Shown piece by piece: positions 10,004 to 21,405 of a stretch of 64,000 nt of DNA. Origin of the DNA: Rhynchopus sp. YZ270_cl-10 (lineage: Eukaryota; Euglenozoa; Diplonemea; Diplonemida; Diplonemidae); assembly GCA_964035575.1 (NCBI GenBank), contig OZ037932.1:558001-622000 (forward strand), read 5' to 3'. How positions within the stretch are numbered: position 1 is the stretch's first letter; every line of letters begins with the position of its first letter. The notes beneath the pieces were generated by a model. The model saw only the letters and a list, made by a program, of their open reading frames with translations, did not search any database and was not told the origin of the DNA. The position numbers and the translations under genes are program-made.

Positions 10004-10927
10004 TGCGAAAAAAAGAAAGTTGAAGAGAAACGCGGTTTAAAAAAAAAAGTAAAGAGAACCTAAGCCTAAAGGCAGAGAAGAAAAAATGGATCCTTTTTTA
10101 CGCCGTAAAAACCGTATATTTAGTGCATTGTAGATCAGGTAGATTGCTTTTTTTGGAGATTTTCGTGGGGTTAGTTGTAGTTGTTCTGTATGGGTGTGGT
10201 GGTGGCGGTGGTGGTGATATGATACATCTGATCCAAACGGAAGGTCGAAAGAGACCTACAGTACAGGCCTGGAGTATGCCTGCTTAATTTGACTCAACAC
10301 AAAGGGGATTTTACTAAGGATTGACAGATATGAGAGTCTCATTCTCGATACATTGTGTGGTGGTGCACCAAATGAACGGCAGAAAACACCCTGCGGCCAA
10401 GAAGATGTATAAAATAGGGAGGCAATACCACATTTCTGTTTCCAATAGAATAATGCAAAATAGCGAGACAAAATACTGAACACAAGCAACGTGGTGGAGG
10501 GAGGAAAAGGGGATTGTGAGGGAAAAGGAGGGAGGGAAGGAAGGGAGGGAGGGAACAAAAAAGAGAGAGAGTTTTTGTGATGAGAACCCTCCAGATTTCC
10601 AGAAGAGTCGAGAAACTCGTGTTCCGTTCCCCCTCCTCCCTCCCCCGTCCCTCTTCTCTTGTGCTTTCTTTTTTAAATAAAGAGTGTAAATGAGCTGCAG
10701 CTGTAGGTTCGGTTGAGAGGTAAAAAAGACGAATCTGTATACTTTTTTTCCACCCAATTTTTGCCTGAACATTTTTTGGTGGAGTACAGTGTAGTTTGAG
10801 GGGGTTTACATACCGCCAAACTCCTCCAAACTCCACCAAATTGGGAAAATCGGGTGGGTTTTTTTCATATCTACGTTTTTCTTTTCTTAGCGAAAAAGAA
10901 GGTGAAGAGGGGTTCAAAGATTAGCTC

Positions 10928-10980
10928 CTGAAAGATGAAATATGTGCATTCGCGTGCACACACGCCCATCTATTAAAAAG
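10928..10980 (-). repeat. Short hairpin repeat, type F
   Basis: GAAAGATGAAATATGTGCAT...GTGCAC...CCATCTATTAAAAAG; GTGCA pairs across a short loop. Confidence 0.45.
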
Positions 10981-11103
10981 CAAGTCAGACAGAGAGGCAA
11001 ACCAGATAAAAAAAAATTATGTTCAACCACATGCACTCAATACATTGAAAGCATAGGTATAGGGATCAAAAATGTTCTAGGCAAACCAGATACAAAAATG
11101 AAA

Positions 11104-11151
11104 GGTTGAAAGATGAGTATGACTCACAGTGCATACACATCTAAATAAAGG
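11104..11151 (-). repeat. Short hairpin repeat, type F
   Basis: GTTGAAAGATGAGTATGACT then CACAGTGCATACACATCT; closest to the copy at 5953. Confidence 0.5.
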
Positions 11152-11761
11152 TGAACCAGCACAGACAGCAGTTGCAAAATGACAAAAAAAAATAATGGGG
11201 AAAGAGAAAGTGGGGAAAAGGGAGAAAGGCTGGCAAGATGAACCCTAAGGTCCCCCCCACCTTGGGGAACATATAAAAAACTGTCAAAAAAAAAGAAGAA
11301 AATTAAAAACAAACGGCTTGCGTTGCAATATTGCACGTCAAGCTGTTTTGGTTTTAACTCCTTAGGGGTGGGTTGGGGTGACAGAGGCTGTCTTCAGAGC
11401 ATATTTCTCATTTTTTATTTTGGCAGGCTAGGTTAGCATGAGGGTTGGGTCTCACCTTCTGACGACGTTCCAGCACCACTCTGTCCAAAACTCCTCATTT
11501 AAAATCAACGTAGTTCACAGGTCACTACTGCCGAAGAGCTTTCGCACTGTGTCGGTCGTAGTGAAATGCCGCCGTTCATGCCGAGACTGCGACACTGGGG
11601 CTTGGAACCGTGCTGCCGCTCCAGTATTCCGTTTGCATCTGTTGTGGGGGGTTTTGTTGTGATTTTCGATAAATTGTTGGGGTAGTGTAGTTGCCTCGGT
11701 TGTGTTGCCACAGTTGTGCAATCTCCGCTGATTTTCTTTATCGTTGGGATAGTGGACCACC

Positions 11762-12691
11762 TCAGCTTCTTATTCTGTTTTAATTCGAGAATTTGCAACA
11801 AAACGTGACATACTTGCGGTCCAGCTTCTTTGAGGGTGACCTCTCGAAGCCCCTTGGCGAAAACTCTCTGCTCGTCTTCTTCCTATGCCCTGGCGGCGCC
11901 TGCAGCACCACCGCACACCCTGCCGCCACATCCTCCTCCTCCTCCTCACCCTCTTCCTCCTCCCCTTCCTCTTCCCCACGCTCTTCATCTGCGCAGGGGT
12001 GCGCGATGGCTGTGATGCACGTCTCCTCCTCCTCCTCCTCTTCCGCTGCTGCGGCTTGCTGGTTGTCGTCATACACTTCTACTGGTTCAAGAAAGAGTGG
12101 TCGAGCGAAGGGGGATATACAGGGTGACCCTCGTCGTTCGATAGGGCATGCGGGTTGGCCTAGGCCAGAGAAGCTTGGCATTGAAGGGTTGCCGATTTCG
12201 AGAGGGGTGAGAGGGGAGCAGACGTAGGCTCCTGGGGTGCGGCGGGATTTGTTGCGGTCGCAGCGGGAGGAGGAGAAGTGTTGGAGGTCCTCGGGGACCT
12301 CCGAGCAGCAGTCGACGGACTCTGTATAGGCGGGGAGGTGTTCGGGGATGTCTTCTGAGAGATTCGCGGCGAAACGTTCTGCAGCACGCCGCTTTGCCCA
12401 TTGCCTCCAGTGTCGTGCCGCATCACGCGCACTGCTAAGACGTCTGCAAAGGATCTTCACAATGATCGTCTTCACATCAATCTCATCCATGATCATCCCC
12501 GACACCGGTACCCTCATCCGCCCCGCCAGCCCTGCCCATGCCTTCCATCCAAAACGGCGTGTCTCTCCGTGCTGAGGCACAACCACCTCCTGCACAGGAC
12601 TCAACACACCCTGAATTTCTTCGGGTATGTCGCCCACCTGCAGGATCGGGGATGGGTAGGGTGCCTCACCCACACCATTGTACCAACCCAT
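11762..12691 (-). CDS. Unknown protein with acidic C-terminal tract
   Basis: Family not recognised. The ORF runs from ATG at 12691, 11 nt after a pyrimidine tract ending CAACAG (likely trans-splice site). A GTATGT donor at 11813 and an AAAACAG acceptor at 11775 would remove 39 nt and end the protein at 11762 (296 aa). Unspliced, it would stop at 11780 (303 aa). The N-terminal half has a short hydrophobic/basic helix (VKTIIVKILCRRLSSARDAA). The C-terminal third has an uninterrupted Glu-rich run and then a basic tail. It may be nuclear or chromatin-associated, but that is a guess from composition. Confidence 0.6.
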
Positions 12692-13695
12692 CCACCGAGA
12701 CGCTGTTGGGTGGGGGTAGGGGGAGATGGGTGGATGAGAGGGAGAGGATGCATGGGGAAAGGGGGAGGGAAGGGAAGAGGGGAGTCTTGACTTGTGCGAT
12801 TCAGTGGAAAAATGAAAAAATAAATACTGCGGGGCAGCAGGTAGAGGTGAGAGTTAGTAGACCATTTTGGCGCTGGCGGGTAAAAACAAGACAAAAATGC
12901 GCGAGAGACTCGTTGTTATTTGCTTGTTGGCCAAAAGACTACAGGGAAAAAACTAGACAATATCATCCGCCAACTGATCTTGATAGCAATAAAAATATAA
13001 CAGTGTTTTTCGTTGAACGCAGCCAAATAGGCGTAAAAATCTGTTTGGCGCAAGGTGAAAGGATTCAAGGGGAAATACTGTTATACAAGATCTGAACGTT
13101 GGCTTTCTTTTTTTCTAGTTAGCTACGTGTTAGGAAAAAAATAAGGTTGTCTGTTGGTCGTTTCCATACGACATAGCAAACTAAAAGAAACATTCGAGAG
13201 ATGAAAGGTGCCGCACTGTGCATCCTGAAACAAAACAAATGCAGTGTGAGGTTAACGTTGAAATGGGTGGGGTGGGGTTGGGGTGGTACACGGTGGCCTG
13301 GTTACACGTGTACAAGGCCATCGTGTGGGAAACAAACCATGTAGGCACACATTTTTTTTATAATTTAAGACACTGCAGTCGGCTTCTTGTTTCAATTGCA
13401 TGATTAACCCCACAAGGCACACTCTAGGTCTGTGCCTGGATGGCTACAAGGTGGGGCGCCATATTACACAGGAAAGGAACAAGCCGACGCAGAACGTTGC
13501 AATACACAAGGGGGGCACAGGGAAGGGGAAAATAATTGATGAATACACGAACATCAATTATCAGATCCAGAAATGTGCGAAAACACTTTTCGAGGACCAC
13601 AAGCAAGAGGACAATACGACACGGAAGCCCAGCGAAACACAAAAAACTCTTTTTTGAAAATACTGTTAACCCCACGAGGAGCACGTCTCAGGGAC
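12692..13695. other. Intergenic DNA, no gene seen
   Basis: Begins with the pyrimidine tract of the preceding gene's 5' side, then mixed A/T-rich DNA. ORFs in both strands lack motifs and read through repeats and homopolymers. Confidence 0.55.
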
Positions 13696-15922
13696 CTATG
13701 CGCCCGCCATCTTCACCAGGGCGCACCCCCTCACCAACGGGACAGTTATGTTCAGGACAGTGCCCGCGACCACACCACCTGCAAGGGGCTTCCACCCAGC
13801 CCTATCGGGGTGCATGACCACCATCCCCTTCACATCTGTGTGCAACACTGTGATGTGCACCTCGACAGACGTCTGCGCCTTCCCAAGCATCACACTGTGG
13901 AGGGTTGTGTTCAATGCTTGGTTCACAAACGTGTTCACACTAACACCTGAGCTGCCACCCACCGGCGCAGAGGCTTCGTTCGCAATGTCTGTGGACCATT
14001 CGTACCCTTCCAGGGCAGCAAAGAGCTGTCCGTACTCGGTGTAGTACTTCCTCGCAAGACCTTTGCTGTCGAGTGTGATGCTGTGGTCGTTACCTGGAAA
14101 AGGCGCCATCGGGAAGACACGGAGGTGCAGGCGCCGCTGGAAATATGTGTCCGCCACAGTGTCATTCGTGCAGCACGTTGCCACGTTGTACGTCCACAGA
14201 ACCGCAGTGCTCTTCATTGCCAGAAGACCAAGCGCCGAAACATCCGCACCTTCTGAGAAGTAGCCGTCCACATGGCGCATCATTGGCACCCAAGCGTACC
14301 CCACAGTGTTGATCAATAAGGTGTAGTCCTTTCCAAATGTGTTGCGTGTCATGGCGGTTGTGTTGAGCCAAGTGTACTGAAGGTTTGCCGCAGTTCTGTT
14401 AAACTTCTGCAGAAAGGTGACACCGTCGTCTCTTTGCAGACTGAGGACACTGCACCAGTCAGACCTGTCCACGGCAATGCCGAAGAAGGTGTCCAGGTTG
14501 GCCATCTTGATGTTCAGCTGCTCCTGGACGTGGCGGTTGTACCCAGGCAGGCCTCCGTCGAAGAGTCTCGACCCTGCGCCGTTGACGTTGATGGCTCCCT
14601 TCTGGACCGCGTTGGCGCCTGTCTTCCAGCTCACACTCTCGGTGATAAGAGAGTCACTCAGGAAACCTTTGCAATACGAATTGGAGTCGTTCCAGTCCCC
14701 CTTGCCAGTAGGCACCCCACGAGTGCAGTTCAAACTCTCCCCAAACTCGCAGTAGTTGAAGTAGCTAAGTGAGGTGACTCCGTGTTTCTCTTTGTACTCC
14801 TTGTACTGGTTGCTGATGCCGGCAAAGGATACACTGTAGTTGCGTGCCTGCTTGCCGTACGCGTCGTTCACCCATGTCTCGTTGGCAGGGATAGGCGGCA
14901 GGAACATCCCCATGTAGGGAAAGTACTTTCCGCTGAGGTCCCAGTTCACCTTGAGGGGCACGTCGCTGTAGAATGGGTCCGTGATGTTGCCGGCGTACCA
15001 GGAGTACGACCCCATGCCTTCGTAGTCAGATGCCTTCACGTTCGTGTTCTTGCGCCTGAAGAACTCGCTGTACGTAGAGGTGACGTACTCCATCCCAGGG
15101 CGGAAGGAGTGGCCAGACATTGGGTGCGGCACCAGGTGCATTTTAAATGAAACGACCAAGTCTTTTTGCATGCGAATGAAATGCTTGTGGAACCCCAACT
15201 TACCACTGCCATCAGGAAACGCTGTCATGTTCACATGGCCCTGTGCCAGAAGGTTCTCCGGGCTTGAGATCAAACTGAACGACGACACCGCCCCAGGGTG
15301 CGTTGTGTTCACGTTGTACACCGAGATGTGCTCGGAGATGACACTATTTTGGAGGATCTTTGCATCAATCATCGTCATGCCCATCTTGAAGGTGTCGTTC
15401 CACCAGCCTGTACGTCCGTCGGAGGGGAGCAGGGGGTCTGCCCAGTTTGCGCCGTCCTTGCCACGCCCCCAGGGCATCCACACCTTCAGGGTGTCGATTT
15501 CCTCGAACGCGAGCTCGTGTGTGATGACGTCACTCCAGATGTCTGCGCTGTCACCTGATGTGTAGGTGTGTGTGGCACCCTGCGGGGAAGGGATGCATAC
15601 CTGCAACGTGTGTCTCCCAGTCAACAGTGGTGTTGCCTGCCGTCCACACGTCTGTCACGGTGCAGCACAGCTTCGGGTCAGACACCATGCACACCCGCTT
15701 TGTGACGTTCACCTCCCCTTCTGCCGACAACACGACCGGGGCACCCGAGACAGTGTTCTCAATCCTGCTTACCCCTGACACTCTGTAGGCCACCTCGTTC
15801 ACCTGTACACGAGTCACCCCACCTGCTGGTCCCACGGTGACTGTCATCATGTCATCGTGGCTGGTCACTACCCATTCAGATGCGGCCAGCGGGAGCACTG
15901 CAAGGATATGTATAATGAGCAT
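13696..15922 (-). CDS. Large secreted glycoprotein, possibly a glycoside hydrolase, 2 exons
   Basis: Exons 15922-15601 and 15554-13696 join across a 46-nt GT-AG intron (donor GTATGC, acceptor TCAG) and give 726 aa in one frame. The first 16 residues (MLIIHILAVLPLAASE) are a signal peptide. There are more than a dozen NxS/T sequons and several Cys but no C-terminal membrane segment, so it should be secreted or lumenal. The middle has aromatic-rich stretches (FRPGMEYVTSTYSEFF, GMGSYSWYAG, SLSYFNYCEFGESLN) like the barrel strands of a polysaccharide-active enzyme. The final 120 residues look like a beta-sandwich. I cannot assign a CAZy family or catalytic pair. The short intron is predicted from frame and splice consensus. 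Confidence 0.75.
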
Positions 15923-16530
15923 GGTGGCAGAGGTGTTATCACTTCCTCTGGGGTTGGTTGATGGGGGATGGGTTTAGAGGGTTAAAATGGAGGAAGTTGA
16001 TTTCTTTAACTTTTTTTTTGAGAAAGCGTTGCTGTTGTGGAAGGGAATACAGCCGTACAAAGGCTCGGCAATGTGTGTTTAAAAAAAGGTATGAAGTTGG
16101 ATAAACGAAAAAAGGAAAACGCACTAACTCTCATCTCGCGCAGGTTTTTGAAGCGCTAATGTAACACGAAAGGTCAGGGAAACTGAATATTTTCTTTCCA
16201 GAGATTCTGCGTTGGTTAAAAAAAAAAACTTATCTCAATCCCAGCAGAAAAAACCCCTAAAAAAAAAGTGGGCTAACTCAGCCCATCAAAGGAGGGTATA
16301 GTTGACTAGGTGATCCCTAAGACTCGCGTACTCTTGGTCACCAAAAAAATTTTTTTTCGAATGAGCAAATTGACAGACATAACAGTAAGAAAACGAGGCA
16401 GGAAAACGCGCACTGCCTTAGGACAGTACACGGTACACCTAAGGTCAATGAGGTGTTCATCGCCTCTCAATTCGTTGCAGGGGGGGTGACGGGAAGAGTG
16501 ATCAGACACGCACATAAAAGAGAATAGTTA

Positions 16531-16582
16531 AGCACCACCGACTGACCAACGTACGATGCCAGCCCTGGATGAAAGCGCAAAA
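16531..16582. repeat. Dispersed repeat, type H
   Basis: Shares GACTGACC, GTACGATGCCAGCC and GGATGAAAG with 6221 and 38915. A type-E sequence begins just after it. Confidence 0.5.
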
Positions 16583-16726
16583 TAGGTAAGAGAAACCTAA
16601 GCCTCGCAGTGCACTTATTCACTTTGCACTAAATCACTAAGAAATACGAAACAACTGGCAATACACAGACAGATTACAAAAAAAGAGGGAAAAAAACTAA
16701 AATGGTCAAAAAAATGCAGGATAGAT

Positions 16727-16817
16727 GCATACGTAGTAGTCTGACTCTGCCAGACCCAAGACACCCAATGAAGGGTTTTCAAAAGTCTGGCAGAGTCGTC
16801 CAGACTACCACGTATGT
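16727..16817. repeat. Foldback miniature element
   Basis: GCATACGTAGTAGTCTG plus CTCTGCCAGAC at 16727-16755 returns inverted at 16785-16817. About 30 bp lies between. MITE-like. Confidence 0.5.
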
Positions 16818-17053
16818 AGAGGGAAGAAAAAAGAGAAAAAGACGAAGAGAGGTCCGCATGTCGGTATCCAGGGAGAAGAAAATCTACCAATTAGTTCAGC
16901 ACTCTCAAGCTGAACGACGTTCTCTGCATAACATCTCTCTTTTTGCTTAATTTTTCAAAATACAAAAAAAGCTAGATTAGAAGGGGGCTTTGTAGTTCAG
17001 GATTATCTCTCTGGAAGCAGCATCTCTAAATGCACAACGCCTTCGCCGCGACC

Positions 17054-18040
17054 CTAGCCAACATCGACACACCGTGCGGAGGGTGGCGAGAGCACATCGA
17101 GCTGCAGGGTGCGTTCCTTCCATTCATTTGCAAACGATCCTATTGGCGAGACTGGAGACACCGGCGACGTGATGCCATCATACAATGTACGCAGTGTGTC
17201 TACCCGTGTCGTGGCCTTAGGGCCATCCAGGTGCAGCTGTGGAGGCAGTCGTGCACCTCTCTTATGCGAGCCTCTCGCTGCACGCACCACACCCAACGCA
17301 CCAAAGTGCGCATTCAGGTCTAACGGCTGCTTCTCATTGGTGACCACACTCACCTTTTTGGGCCGAATTTTATCAGCAGAAAGCCCTTTTGTGCCAGTTC
17401 CGTCCTCCCAACGGACGTCCGCAGTTAGGTCATACCTCCGCCGCCACACAGTGCAGGGGTACCACTTTCCAAACCAGAATGCCTCAGCAGGTTCGTCCAC
17501 TATGCAGTACCACCCTGCAGGTGGGGAGTCGGATGTTTCTCCTGTGGTCAGATTGTAGTAGCGGCCGTTGTGTGAACGCCAGGTGGCCTTGCTTCGTGAC
17601 CAGACTTCGTGGCATTCAGGTTGGGTCCAGGTTGACTCAGCGGTTCTTCTGTGTACGTAAAAGAGTTTGTAGCTGCTCCAACAGACGTGGGTTTCCCACA
17701 TGGTGCCTTTGCGTGCCAGCTCCCTCAAGGTGGTGTTACGGATGTGAATCGGTTCGACCTTCTCAGTGCCGGTACCGTCCTCCCATACTACATCCACCTC
17801 GCCGGTGCTGTGGTGTTTGCGCACAGTGCATGCATACCACTTTCCGTTCCAAAACGCCTCTGTGCGCCCAAGGGACAGCTCCTCTTTGGTAAGCGTGTTG
17901 TGCAGCGCACCGCCTGCCTTATGAGACCAAGACCCATCGACGTCACCCCAAATGGTTTTATTCTCAGCAGCATTATGGCAGTACGGCTTGGAATGTGCGT
18001 CTGTGTAGGCGGTCCATGCGCTGTTGGCCGCGACTGACAT
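17054..18040 (-). CDS. WW-domain / Tudor-like repeat protein
   Basis: Single exon, 328 aa. Two WW-like motifs pair aromatic residues with TIW or STW: AWTAYTDAHSKPYCHN...TIWGD near residues 9-33, and THVCWSSYKLFYVH...STWTQPE near 115-143; a third aromatic repeat (ATWRSHNGRYYNLTTGET) follows. Two copies of a Tudor/Agenet-like module alternate with them: AFWNGKWYACTV...VDVVWEDGTGTEKV at about 62-98 and AFWFGKWYPCTV...ADVRWEDGTGTKGL at about 187-222. The C-terminal third is basic and low-complexity. WW domains bind proline motifs and Tudor-like folds often bind methylated residues, so it may be an RNA-processing or chromatin adaptor. That role is inference. Confidence 0.75.
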   Translation of the reverse strand: MSVAANSAWTAYTDAHSKPYCHNAAENKTIWGDVDGSWSHKAGGALHNTLTKEELSLGRTEAFWNGKWYACTVRKHHSTGEVDVVWEDGTGTEKVEPIHIRNTTLRELARKGTMWETHVCWSSYKLFYVHRRTAESTWTQPECHEVWSRSKATWRSHNGRYYNLTTGETSDSPPAGWYCIVDEPAEAFWFGKWYPCTVWRRRYDLTADVRWEDGTGTKGLSADKIRPKKVSVVTNEKQPLDLNAHFGALGVVRAARGSHKRGARLPPQLHLDGPKATTRVDTLRTLYDGITSPVSPVSPIGSFANEWKERTLQLDVLSPPSARCVDVG

Positions 18041-18185
18041 TCCGCTTTCTCCTTTTTCACCGAAACATTATAAATGGGTTTGCTGTGTACATCCCTGGGT
18101 GTGATATGGGGGTGGTTCTCGGGGCAATCCAAAAAAAAGAGCTCAAAAACGTTCATTCATATTAGGCTAGAAAAGAGGATGGGGC

Positions 18186-19298
18186 TCAATCCTCGTCGTC
18201 GGAGTAGCTTTTCCCCTTCGCCTGCATCCACAGCACCATCGACCATTTGGTACCTTTCCCTACGGTGCACCCGGTGTGAAGAGAGTATTTGTCCAGATGC
18301 CGGTCAGGCTTCATTCCATAAAAGAGCACAGCAGTACCGCGTTTGGGTTTGACTGTGAGGCCGGTTTGACAGGCTTGGAGATTTGATGGGTTTTTTCCTT
18401 TATTCGCTCGGGGCAGGCCAAAATCTCCTGCCTCAAAGTCGTCGGTAAGGAATGTGTAGAAGGTGGCTACACGATTGAAGCCCTGCTCACCATATAACGC
18501 GGGGTCGAAGAAGTCGTGATGTGCTTCGTATCGTTGGCCACGTTCGTAGCGGAGGACCTGAAAGAGTTCGTATTCAGCGACAGGTAGCCCGGTGACTGCG
18601 CTTATCTTCTTCTTCAAACCTTTCGCAAATGCGTCATCGTTAAGCCAAGCCCCAGAGGAGGTGCGCGCCTCATCCACCCCTTCCCCCTGAGTATCCTTTC
18701 CATCATTCTTAAACTTCGCAACCTCAGACCGCTTCATCTTCGGTGTTGCCAGCGTAATAACCTTTTGCATTTCCTCCTCACTAAAGAAATCGGGGAAAAT
18801 ATAGGCCCTCGGCATAAAAGAAACTAGGGCATGTGGAATGTTCGAAAAAGACCCATTTTTGACATCCTCTGGGTAAACAAAGAGTGGGGTGTCCCCATAG
18901 TCATAATCAGAGGTAGGTCGGAGGGGGTGGGTGGTGTCGTAGTCCGCAATAAAGTTGGTTCCGTTGCGGAGGTATGTAGAGGTGCGTTGTGCTTGAGTGG
19001 GTGGTGCCATGTCTGAGTATAACCGATGGGCCTGCGCCTCAACGTCTTTTGCTTCTGCTGTCATAATGCCATCTCCTTGTGCCTCGGCCACGGAGACCAC
19101 CTTCTGTGTCTGTCCCCACAACATCCCGGCAGCCCGCAATACCTCTTCCCTCTTCGAAATAGGTTTCTCCTTTGCAACATTAGGAAGGTATACATACCCA
19201 ATTAACCCTCCTGCAGAAGCGACAAAAACCGCAGCAAATACAGCAAAGAGCAACGCATTGTGGCGGCTGTTGTCTTCATCAGCCTCTTTTTGGGTCAT
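18186..19298 (-). CDS. Prolyl 4-hydroxylase-type 2-oxoglutarate/Fe(II) dioxygenase, membrane-anchored
   Basis: Single exon, 370 aa. A transmembrane helix (residues about 15-38, ALLFAVFAAVFVASAGGLIG) anchors it as a type II protein, as in P4H-TM and plant P4Hs. The P4Hc catalytic domain occupies about 165-360. Iron ligands are H260 and D262 in YEAHHDFFDP and H341 in SLHTGCTV; K351 in GTKW, ten residues on, would bind 2-oxoglutarate, the usual spacing. The set is complete, so it should be active on lumenal prolyl substrates. The tail ends SYSDDED. The ATG at 19298 follows a CT-repeat-rich tract. Confidence 0.9.
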   Translation of the reverse strand: MTQKEADEDNSRHNALLFAVFAAVFVASAGGLIGYVYLPNVAKEKPISKREEVLRAAGMLWGQTQKVVSVAEAQGDGIMTAEAKDVEAQAHRLYSDMAPPTQAQRTSTYLRNGTNFIADYDTTHPLRPTSDYDYGDTPLFVYPEDVKNGSFSNIPHALVSFMPRAYIFPDFFSEEEMQKVITLATPKMKRSEVAKFKNDGKDTQGEGVDEARTSSGAWLNDDAFAKGLKKKISAVTGLPVAEYELFQVLRYERGQRYEAHHDFFDPALYGEQGFNRVATFYTFLTDDFEAGDFGLPRANKGKNPSNLQACQTGLTVKPKRGTAVLFYGMKPDRHLDKYSLHTGCTVGKGTKWSMVLWMQAKGKSYSDDED

Positions 19299-20777
19299 CG
19301 TGAAAGAGAAAGAAAAAGGGGAGGAGGAGAAGGAGGAGGAGAGAGAGAGAGAGTGTGTGTGTGTGGCTTGAGAAACTTACTCAAATAATTTTTTTATTGA
19401 AAAAAAAAAATGCCCCCTCGATCCCTGTGGTTGTGGAGTTTTTTTAAAAGCAGAGCAGCCTTTTTTGGGGGTGTGAATAGGAGTGTAGAGCATGGGAGGG
19501 TAGGACCAATAATAAAAGCAAAAATGGACCAAAGCATCTTATACTATCATCTACTAGTAACACCAGATCACCCCATGTTGCAGCAAAGCTGCTTTAACAA
19601 GTTAACTGGGGAAGGGTAGAGAATAGGAGGGTAGAGAGGAGAGGAGGGAATCCTATAAAGGGGGGGATATGGGGAAGACGTTTTTGTTTTGAATCCAGAA
19701 GAAAAAAAAAGTGTCAAAAATTGATGGAAAAATAAAAAATGTGCCATTGTTTTTGGCCAAGGTTGGGTTGGACACACGGAGAAAGAGGAGAGGAGAGAGA
19801 GAGAGAGAAAAAACAGGTATAAAAAAATCTAGTACCGTTTTCCTCTCCCTTTTTCAAATCCCCCCACTCCTTCTCTCCTTCTGCCCTACCCCAAGCCCTA
19901 CGCTGTGTGTATGTGTGACAGGACACGAAGAGTTGGTATTTTATTATTTTAGAGTGACGTTGATGGCACAAAAAAGAAAAGAAAAGAGTGATGATTTTAC
20001 AGCAACAATTGGACCCCCCTTCCCTCTAAACAGGAAAGGGGAAGCTATGCAAATAAAAAAAAATCCCCAAAACTAAATGAAAATGTAAGATGAACCGAAG
20101 CCTTGTTCGCTTGGCCCTCTTTACGAAGAAAAGTGTCACTGATCGTTCCCTCACCCCCCCTTTCTTGTAGTTGTTTGTTGACGCTTCCACACACACTCTC
20201 ACCTGTTGGGTGGTGGTGTTGCGGAGCACGGTTGGGTGAGTGAACGACGTGACACTTTCCGCTCACAAAGTTTAAAACAAAAAACAAAAAAAAAGGATGG
20301 TAACATGAGTCTGAGCTATGCTTCTCGTACTTCGTCACCAAAACAATGCAGTAGTAGAACAAGGTGTTCTGCTACTTGAGACTCTTTGGGAAACAAAAAA
20401 CAAAAACAAAAAGCAAAACAAAAAAGGGAAGTAACTTCAAGTTTAAAAAAATATATAAGGGAAGAGAGGGTATCGATAGTGCACCTCCCTCCCCACGCTC
20501 GTTCGACCCGCCCCCCAAAACAAATAATGATATAGTGTAGCTCCTCTAACCCCCCTCCCTTTGTTTTTCTCCACAGTTGTTTTTTTCCGTATCTTACCAC
20601 AGACAACAATCTGGGGCAAAAAAAGGAGTACCTAAAACCGGTACCAAGATTTTCGGTACTGTCCCCCCCCATTTTTAATTCTCTGCACCTTGTTTTGCTG
20701 CCCATGATGTTCAGATATTCCGGCAACATTTTCTTTTATTCAATCAAAACTTTTTCCACCAAAACCCAAAAAAAAAA
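19299..20777. other. Intergenic DNA, no gene seen
   Basis: Contains a GA/GT microsatellite (about 19318-19365), long purine and pyrimidine tracts and two type-E-like repeats (about 20088-20125 and 20295-20340). ORFs lack motifs. Confidence 0.55.
20295..20340 (-). repeat. Short hairpin repeat, type E
   Basis: Plus reading GGATGGTAACATGAGTCTGA then GCTTCTCGTACTTCGTCACC; lies about 440 bp past the CHCH gene's stop. Confidence 0.4.
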
Positions 20778-21251
20778 TCATGCGATGTTGTACTGCTTTC
20801 TGCAGGACTGGAGGTCACCGAAGACGATGTTGCACATGTCCATGTTGTTGTTGTTGTCTGCGAGGCATCTGTGGAAGGCCTTGTCCATGTCCTGGCAGGG
20901 GCCCGGGCCTGCGGGTGCGGGTGCTGCTGCGGGGGCAGGTGCGGACGAGCCGCCACCTCCTCCGAACATAGCGCTGACAGCCATGCTGCCGACAGCGGAT
21001 CCGGCACCCATGGCAGCTCCCTGCATGAGCATACCACCCAGGCCGGGGCCAGAATCGGCCACAGGTGCGGGGGCAGGTGCAGCCTGTGCGACAGGTGCCG
21101 GTGCAGGTGCTGCTGCTGCTGCGGGTGCGGGTGCTGCTGCTGCAGGTGCCGCGTTGGTGGTTGCAGGGGCAGCGGCAGGAGTCGGGGCTGCTGCTGCTGC
21201 AGGCTTGGCCGGTGCCGCTGCGGGCTTCGATGCAGTCTTTCCACGTGCCAT
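20778..21251 (-). CDS. CHCHD2/CHCHD10 (Mix17)-like mitochondrial twin-CX9C protein
   Basis: Single exon, 157 aa. The C-terminal CHCH domain has two CX9C motifs, CQDMDKAFHRC and CNIVFGDLQSC, separated by a short loop with an Asn run. Ahead of it is a Gly/Ala/Met hydrophobic stretch (GGMLMQGAAMGAGSAVGS), as in human CHCHD2/10 and yeast Mix17. The N-terminal half is an Ala/Pro repeat with a few basic residues (MARGKTASKP), which could be a targeting signal. Family members are oxidised by Mia40 in the intermembrane space and affect cristae and respiration. The Ala/Pro expansion is longer than in human proteins. High confidence in the family, less in exact orthology. Confidence 0.88.
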   Translation of the reverse strand: MARGKTASKPAAAPAKPAAAAAPTPAAAPATTNAAPAAAAPAPAAAAAPAPAPVAQAAPAPAPVADSGPGLGGMLMQGAAMGAGSAVGSMAVSAMFGGGGGSSAPAPAAAPAPAGPGPCQDMDKAFHRCLADNNNNMDMCNIVFGDLQSCRKQYNIA

Positions 21252-21405
21252 GTTGTTAGGAGGGTTTTGTGTTGTCTGTTATGAAAATGGGTGGTGAGAT
21301 GTATGGATTGAGGATTGAGGATTGAGGGGGAAATGATGAGGGGTGTATCTTATTTTTCTCCAAAATTGGCAAACAAAAAAATTAGAAACATTTTGCAGTT
21401 TTTTT

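Larger units (their letters stand above)
10004..11761. other. Intergenic DNA with type-F and type-E hairpin repeats
   Basis: Purine-rich and pyrimidine-rich tracts alternate; short repeats are at 10928, 11104 and about 11238. The minus ORFs here are low-complexity and carry no motif. No gene supported. Confidence 0.55.
15923..17053. other. Intergenic DNA with repeats
   Basis: Contains a type-H repeat (16531), a type-E fragment (about 16588-16618) and a foldback element (16727-16817). Otherwise A/T-rich without a gene. Confidence 0.55.

Noticed and set aside
15555-15600. Alternative 28-nt intron in the secreted glycoprotein gene
   Set aside because: It also keeps frame, but the 46-nt choice has the usual GTATG donor and matches the 45-46 nt class.
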